Shown here piece by piece: positions 15,701 to 17,371 of a DNA stretch of 17,371 nt; the first letter of the stretch is position 1; each line of letters starts with the position of its first letter. The notes under the pieces are model-generated. The model saw only the letters and a program-made list of their open reading frames with translations. It had not been told where the DNA came from and made no database searches. This stretch comes from an uncultured Clostridia bacterium. Lineage in GTDB: Bacteria; Bacillota_A; Clostridia; TANB77; CAG-508. Location: assembly GCA_947629855.1 (NCBI GenBank), contig CANRFI010000024.1, forward strand, positions 1-17,371, written 5' to 3'. Made by a program: the position numbers and the translations under genes.

Positions 15701-16567
15701 AAAAACACTGTGGAAATGCTTTATACCTATTATGGTAGTAATAAGGAATATAATAATGATTGGCAAATGACAGTTGAAGAATTTGTAAACTTTCTTAATG
15801 ATGATGTTTTACAAGATGAACGATTTATAGACTTTATAGATGATGATATGAAAAATGATATTACAGAAGCAAAAAAAGACATAAATGATGCAAGACAATT
15901 ATTAATAGGAGATAATTATTCAAGAATAGTATTAAATACAACCTTTTTACCAGAAAATGAAGAAACTTTTGAGTTTATACAAAATACAAAAGATATGCTA
16001 GGTAAAGAATTAGATGATTTTTATATAATAGGCGATTCTCCTATGGCTTATGAAATGAGTCAAACTTTTGATAATGAATTAAACTTAATAACGATTATAA
16101 CAATGGTAGCAATATTTATAGTAGTTTTATGTACGTTTAAATCAGTTATTATACCTATAATATTAGTTTTAACAATACAAACTGCAGTTTATTTAACAAT
16201 GGGAATATTATCAATTATAGGAGAAAATGTATATTTTATTGCAATACTTATTGTTCAAAGTATATTAATGGGTGCAACTATTGATTATGCGATTCTTTAT
16301 ACATCATATTACATTGAACATAGAAAAAGTGAGGGAATAAAAGAGTCTATTATTGACTCATATAATAAGTCAATTAACACAATACTAACTTCAAGTTCGA
16401 TACTTATTATAGTAACTTTAATTATAGCAAACTTTGCTTCAGCTATTGCAGCAAAGATATGTAAAACAATTTCAGAAGGAACTTTGTGTTCAACAATCTT
16501 AATTTTGACATTATTGCCAGCAGTTCTAGCATGTTGTGATAAATTAATAGTAAAGAAAAGCAAATAA
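12734..16567 (+). CDS. MMPL/RND family transporter with large repeat-containing insert
   Basis: A 1277-residue transporter of the MMPL branch of the RND superfamily, proton-driven exporters of lipids or drugs. TM1 is ~12-32, TM2-6 lie in ~152-305, TM7 ~336-352, and TM8-12 lie in ~1105-1270. The proton-relay Asp-Tyr pairs of MmpL3-type proteins are present in both halves: MDYSIMLMNR (Asp223-Tyr224) and IDYAILYTSYY (Asp1184-Tyr1185). The second extracytoplasmic loop is hugely extended (~353-1105). Residues ~434-1040 contain eight [TS]xxEFxxF signatures (Glu at 460, 539, 619, 699, 771, 849, Asp 929, Glu 1016), about 79 residues apart, separated by SxxLxxIxGIxxxxxxxLYxxY-like helices. Usual MMPL proteins are 700-1000 residues. 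Start is TTG at 12734 with GGAAGGA six bases upstream. Substrate is unknown; TetR control is inferred. Confidence 0.9.
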   Translation: MRKITDFIINKRHFILVLFIIFTIIAAILTSKVKINYDIAEYLPDTSETRIGMNIMEEEFSETETSTLNLMFEDLTNEEKSKIKSDLESIEGIKSVDYDNTEKYNKENYTLYVINVDDEADSQMSKDIYNEITEKYKDYTIYTSGNVSENNKSVLPFWIIALAVFCALIILIIMCESYVEPFLFLTSILMAVVLNKGTNIIFPNVSNITASIVAILQMALSMDYSIMLMNRYDQEKKIEKDTVKAMKNALYKAFTAISSSSATTIVGLLALVFMSFKIGKDLGFVLAKGVLFSLICIFFVLPALILMFDKWIVKTKKKSPNIKLNKLGKFSYNKRLISVPIFLIVFITSFMLKGNLGIDYTDSKSDEINKIFTENNQIAIIYKNDDEAKVSQYLQTFEDEEKIDEVLAYSNTINEGLTFDKLNNKLNDLGSNVEVEDYLLKIVYYDYYNRDEKNAMTFDEFINFIENEAYSNEKVNEKIDDKTKNDITRLKNFVTVSSMNKKRTASDIANILEIDKSQVDDLFIYYLSKNNNNTISLNEFINFMNKDVLTNNKYASKISSENKVKLNTLSTFTNKQTIQSKMTSNQMAKIFGIDNNTMQELYKYYTLVNNIDTKMTISEFSNFVLNNVLTNKEYSNSFNEKTIQNIKLLSTFSNLNTINKQMNSNALSNLFGVEEAKVNQILLLKYNKQNNDNKYTIAEFIENVIAIKNNSNYLDGIDLGKITTNPQILSDTTKYSSSEMSKILGMDVNPIYNLIDFMKGNIKNWTATPNEFVKLILENSKEESIKTSIDEVKLKQLQLLSNIMTYTINNKKFTYQEISQVIGIDVNNSKNIYTLYVTNKSNVTLTPKEFVDFVLIHKNDDMLKNKITSNTIKDLNLVQTVMNSVINNKKYNSAELSSLLGINKEDLNLLYGLYNFKYINKNPSLSLKDFVDFLLKDVVTNKEYSSNFDKEKTSKLNTVSNIMNSAITNTKYTVYEIFAIISTLSNDVEKNTVEMLYTYYGSNKEYNNDWQMTVEEFVNFLNDDVLQDERFIDFIDDDMKNDITEAKKDINDARQLLIGDNYSRIVLNTTFLPENEETFEFIQNTKDMLGKELDDFYIIGDSPMAYEMSQTFDNELNLITIITMVAIFIVVLCTFKSVIIPIILVLTIQTAVYLTMGILSIIGENVYFIAILIVQSILMGATIDYAILYTSYYIEHRKSEGIKESIIDSYNKSINTILTSSSILIIVTLIIANFASAIAAKICKTISEGTLCSTILILTLLPAVLACCDKLIVKKSK
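14093..15800 (+). repeat. Eight diverged ~79-residue protein repeats inside the MMPL insert
   Basis: The EF-type signature recurs at MTFDEFINF, ISLNEFINF, MTISEFSNF, YTIAEFIEN, ATPNEFVKL, LTPKEFVDF, LSLKDFVDF and MTVEEFVNF. The acidic residue lies at codons beginning 14111, 14348, 14588, 14828, 15044, 15278, 15518 and 15779. Intervals are 79, 80, 80, 72, 78, 80 and 87 codons. Between them a second motif recurs (for example QMAKIFGID...ELYKYY and ELSSLLGIN...LLYGLY), and several units carry DVLTNKEYS after the EF motif. DNA identity is low, so the duplication is old. Confidence 0.85.
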
Positions 16568-16615
16568 TTGATTATGCAGAGAAAAATAGAAGTTTCTACA
16601 TAAGCTAGAGTAAAT

Positions 16616-16653
16616 AAAAAAGCAGGTGTGTATTAAAAAACACTTGCTTTTTT
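16616..16653 (+). terminator. Rho-independent terminator after the MMPL gene
   Basis: AAAAAAGCAGGTGT (16616-16629) pairs with ACACTTGCTTTTTT (16640-16653; one G-T pair) around a 10-base loop. The stem ends in a run of six Ts. It lies about 50 bases after the MMPL stop. Confidence 0.85.
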
Positions 16654-16662
16654 GATATAATT

Positions 16663-16688
16663 TGTAACGAAAACAAGATAATTTGACA
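16663..16688 (+). promoter_or_regulatory. Candidate ECF-type autoregulated promoter
   Basis: TGTAAC (16663-16668) resembles the -35 element used by Bacillus ECF sigma factors such as SigX. After 16 bases comes GACA (16685-16688), loosely like an ECF -10. A start near 16695 would leave a ~20-base leader with AAGGG before the sigma gene ATG. Autoregulation is common for such sigma/anti-sigma pairs, but the -10 match is weak. Confidence 0.35.
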
Positions 16689-16714
16689 CTATATTTATAG
16701 AAGGGTAAAAATAA

Positions 16715-17197
16715 ATGGAAGATATTGAAAAAATATATGTTAAATATGCTAACTTAATAAAAAATTATATCTTTTTTATTACAAGAGATAAAGAATTATC
16801 TGAAGAAATTATGCAAGAAACCTTTGTTGTTGCAATAGACCAAATAGACAAATTCAGAGGGGATTGTGAAATATCTGTATGGCTTTGTTCAATAGCAAAG
16901 AAAATCTTGTATAAAAAGACAAGAAAAAATAACTCATACAATATGATATCTATTGATGAGCTAGAGCTTGCAGATAAAAAACAAGTTGAAGAAGAATACA
17001 TAAAAACAGATAATAAAATCAAGATATATCAAGCCCTTCAAAAATTAGATGCTAATACTAGAGAAGTAATGTATTTGAGGTTAACAGGAGAACTCAGTTT
17101 TAAAGAAATTGGAAAAATCTTAAATAAGAGCGAAAATTGGGCAAGAGTTACTTTCTTTAGAGGTAAGCAAAAATTAAGTAAGGAGGATATTATATGA
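16715..17197 (+). CDS. ECF-type sigma-70 family RNA polymerase sigma factor
   Basis: A 160-residue sigma factor with only regions 2 and 4. Region 2 is ~8-72, with DKELSEEIMQETFVVAI (25-41) and the WLCSIAKKILYKKTRK promoter-melting/-10 helix (56-71). Region 4 is ~102-155, with LDANTREVMYLRLTGELSFKEIGKILNKSENWARVTFFRGKQKL (111-154) giving the helix-turn-helix for the -35. The acidic linker is short. AAGGG precedes the ATG by nine bases. The TGA stop (17195-17197) overlaps the ATG of the downstream anti-sigma gene, a classic coupled pair. The regulon is unknown; envelope stress is usual for this type. Confidence 0.92.
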   Translation: MEDIEKIYVKYANLIKNYIFFITRDKELSEEIMQETFVVAIDQIDKFRGDCEISVWLCSIAKKILYKKTRKNNSYNMISIDELELADKKQVEEEYIKTDNKIKIYQALQKLDANTREVMYLRLTGELSFKEIGKILNKSENWARVTFFRGKQKLSKEDII

Positions 17198-17371
17198 AAA
17201 ATGTAGATTGTGATGTGATTCAAGATTTATTACCAAGTTATGTTGATAAAATATCAAGTGAAGCAACTAACAAATTGGTAGAAAAACACTTACTAACATG
17301 TAAAAAATGCTGCCTAACATTACAAAATATGAACAAAGAGGTTAATGCAGATTTGACAGAAGGACAAGATG
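17194..17371 (+). CDS. Zinc-finger anti-sigma factor (partial, 5' end)
   Basis: The reading frame runs off the window after 59 codons. It starts at ATG 17194, inside the sigma stop (ATGA overlap), with AAGGAGG at 17179-17186. It encodes Cys6-DVIQDLLPSYVDKISSEAT then His32-LLT-Cys36-KK-Cys39, the HxxxCxxC zinc-binding anti-sigma domain (zf-HC2/ZAS type) together with the C..I..LLPxY..xxxS motif common in Firmicute anti-sigma factors. The rest, presumably a TM helix and an extracytoplasmic sensor domain, lies beyond the window. It should bind the ECF sigma until a signal releases it. Confidence 0.85.
   Translation, partial: MKNVDCDVIQDLLPSYVDKISSEATNKLVEKHLLTCKKCCLTLQNMNKEVNADLTEGQD

Noticed and set aside
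16683..16711. Sigma-A promoter TTGACA-17-TAAAAA before the sigma gene
   Set aside because: The implied transcription start would fall inside the coding sequence, after the ATG at 16715 or on it, so the TTGACA is probably fortuitous.
1..17371. CRISPR array, insertion sequence, rRNA or riboswitch
   Set aside because: No regularly spaced identical repeats with unique spacers, no transposase-like reading frame with terminal inverted repeats, and no conserved RNA motif beyond the tRNA-Phe fragment were seen.

Overview
The window is strongly AT-rich DNA with dense, mostly co-directional genes, AGGAGG-type ribosome binding sites, AT-rich hairpin terminators and TGG-only tryptophan codons (standard code 11; TGA is used as a stop). 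The conserved block ireB(UPF0297)-ruvX(YqgF)-DUF1292, an ECF sigma/zinc-finger anti-sigma pair and the G5-SH3-glucosaminidase point to a low-GC Firmicute, most likely an uncultured Clostridia-type, host-associated (gut) bacterium. The genus cannot be fixed from the sequence alone.

Layout. (1) 1-432: the start of a minus-strand gene, a curved A-tract region, and a 3' fragment of tRNA-Phe (274-318) with its terminator. This looks like the far attachment site of an element that integrated into tRNA-Phe and lies to the left of the window. (2) 433-1734: a membrane-anchored serpin, ending at a hairpin shared with the converging gene. (3) 1755-4307, minus strand: a long-chain acyl-CoA ligase preceded by a frameshifted membrane-anchored protein of unknown function. 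(4) 4439-5684, plus strand, diverging from it: a cell-wall glucosaminidase (TM-G5-SH3-GH73) with a frameshift four residues before its catalytic Glu. (5) 5692-10793: a probable operon from a strong sigma-A promoter with two operator-like palindromes. It encodes a two-TM pilin-like protein, a CpaE/ParA-like protein with a degenerate Walker A, two AT-hooks and three acidic LPG repeats, a TM-GAF-degenerate-GGDEF protein, then IreB, RuvX and a DUF1292 protein, and it ends at a good terminator. (6) 10826-11985: a four-TM protein of unknown function and a short FNT-family channel. (7) 12005-16567: a TetR regulator diverging from a very large MMPL/RND transporter with a ~600-residue extracytoplasmic insert built of about eight 79-residue repeats. 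(8) 16715-end: an ECF sigma factor overlapping (ATGA) the start of its putative anti-sigma factor.

How the genes fit together. Many products face the cell surface (serpin, glucosaminidase, pilin-like protein, MMPL, FNT, sigma/anti-sigma), suggesting envelope remodelling and host interaction. The most unusual items are the locus at 5692-9678, where a pilin-like protein is coupled to two apparent pseudo-enzymes upstream of ireB-ruvX, and the repeat-bearing MMPL transporter. Functions are inferred from recognisable motifs; no database search was possible.
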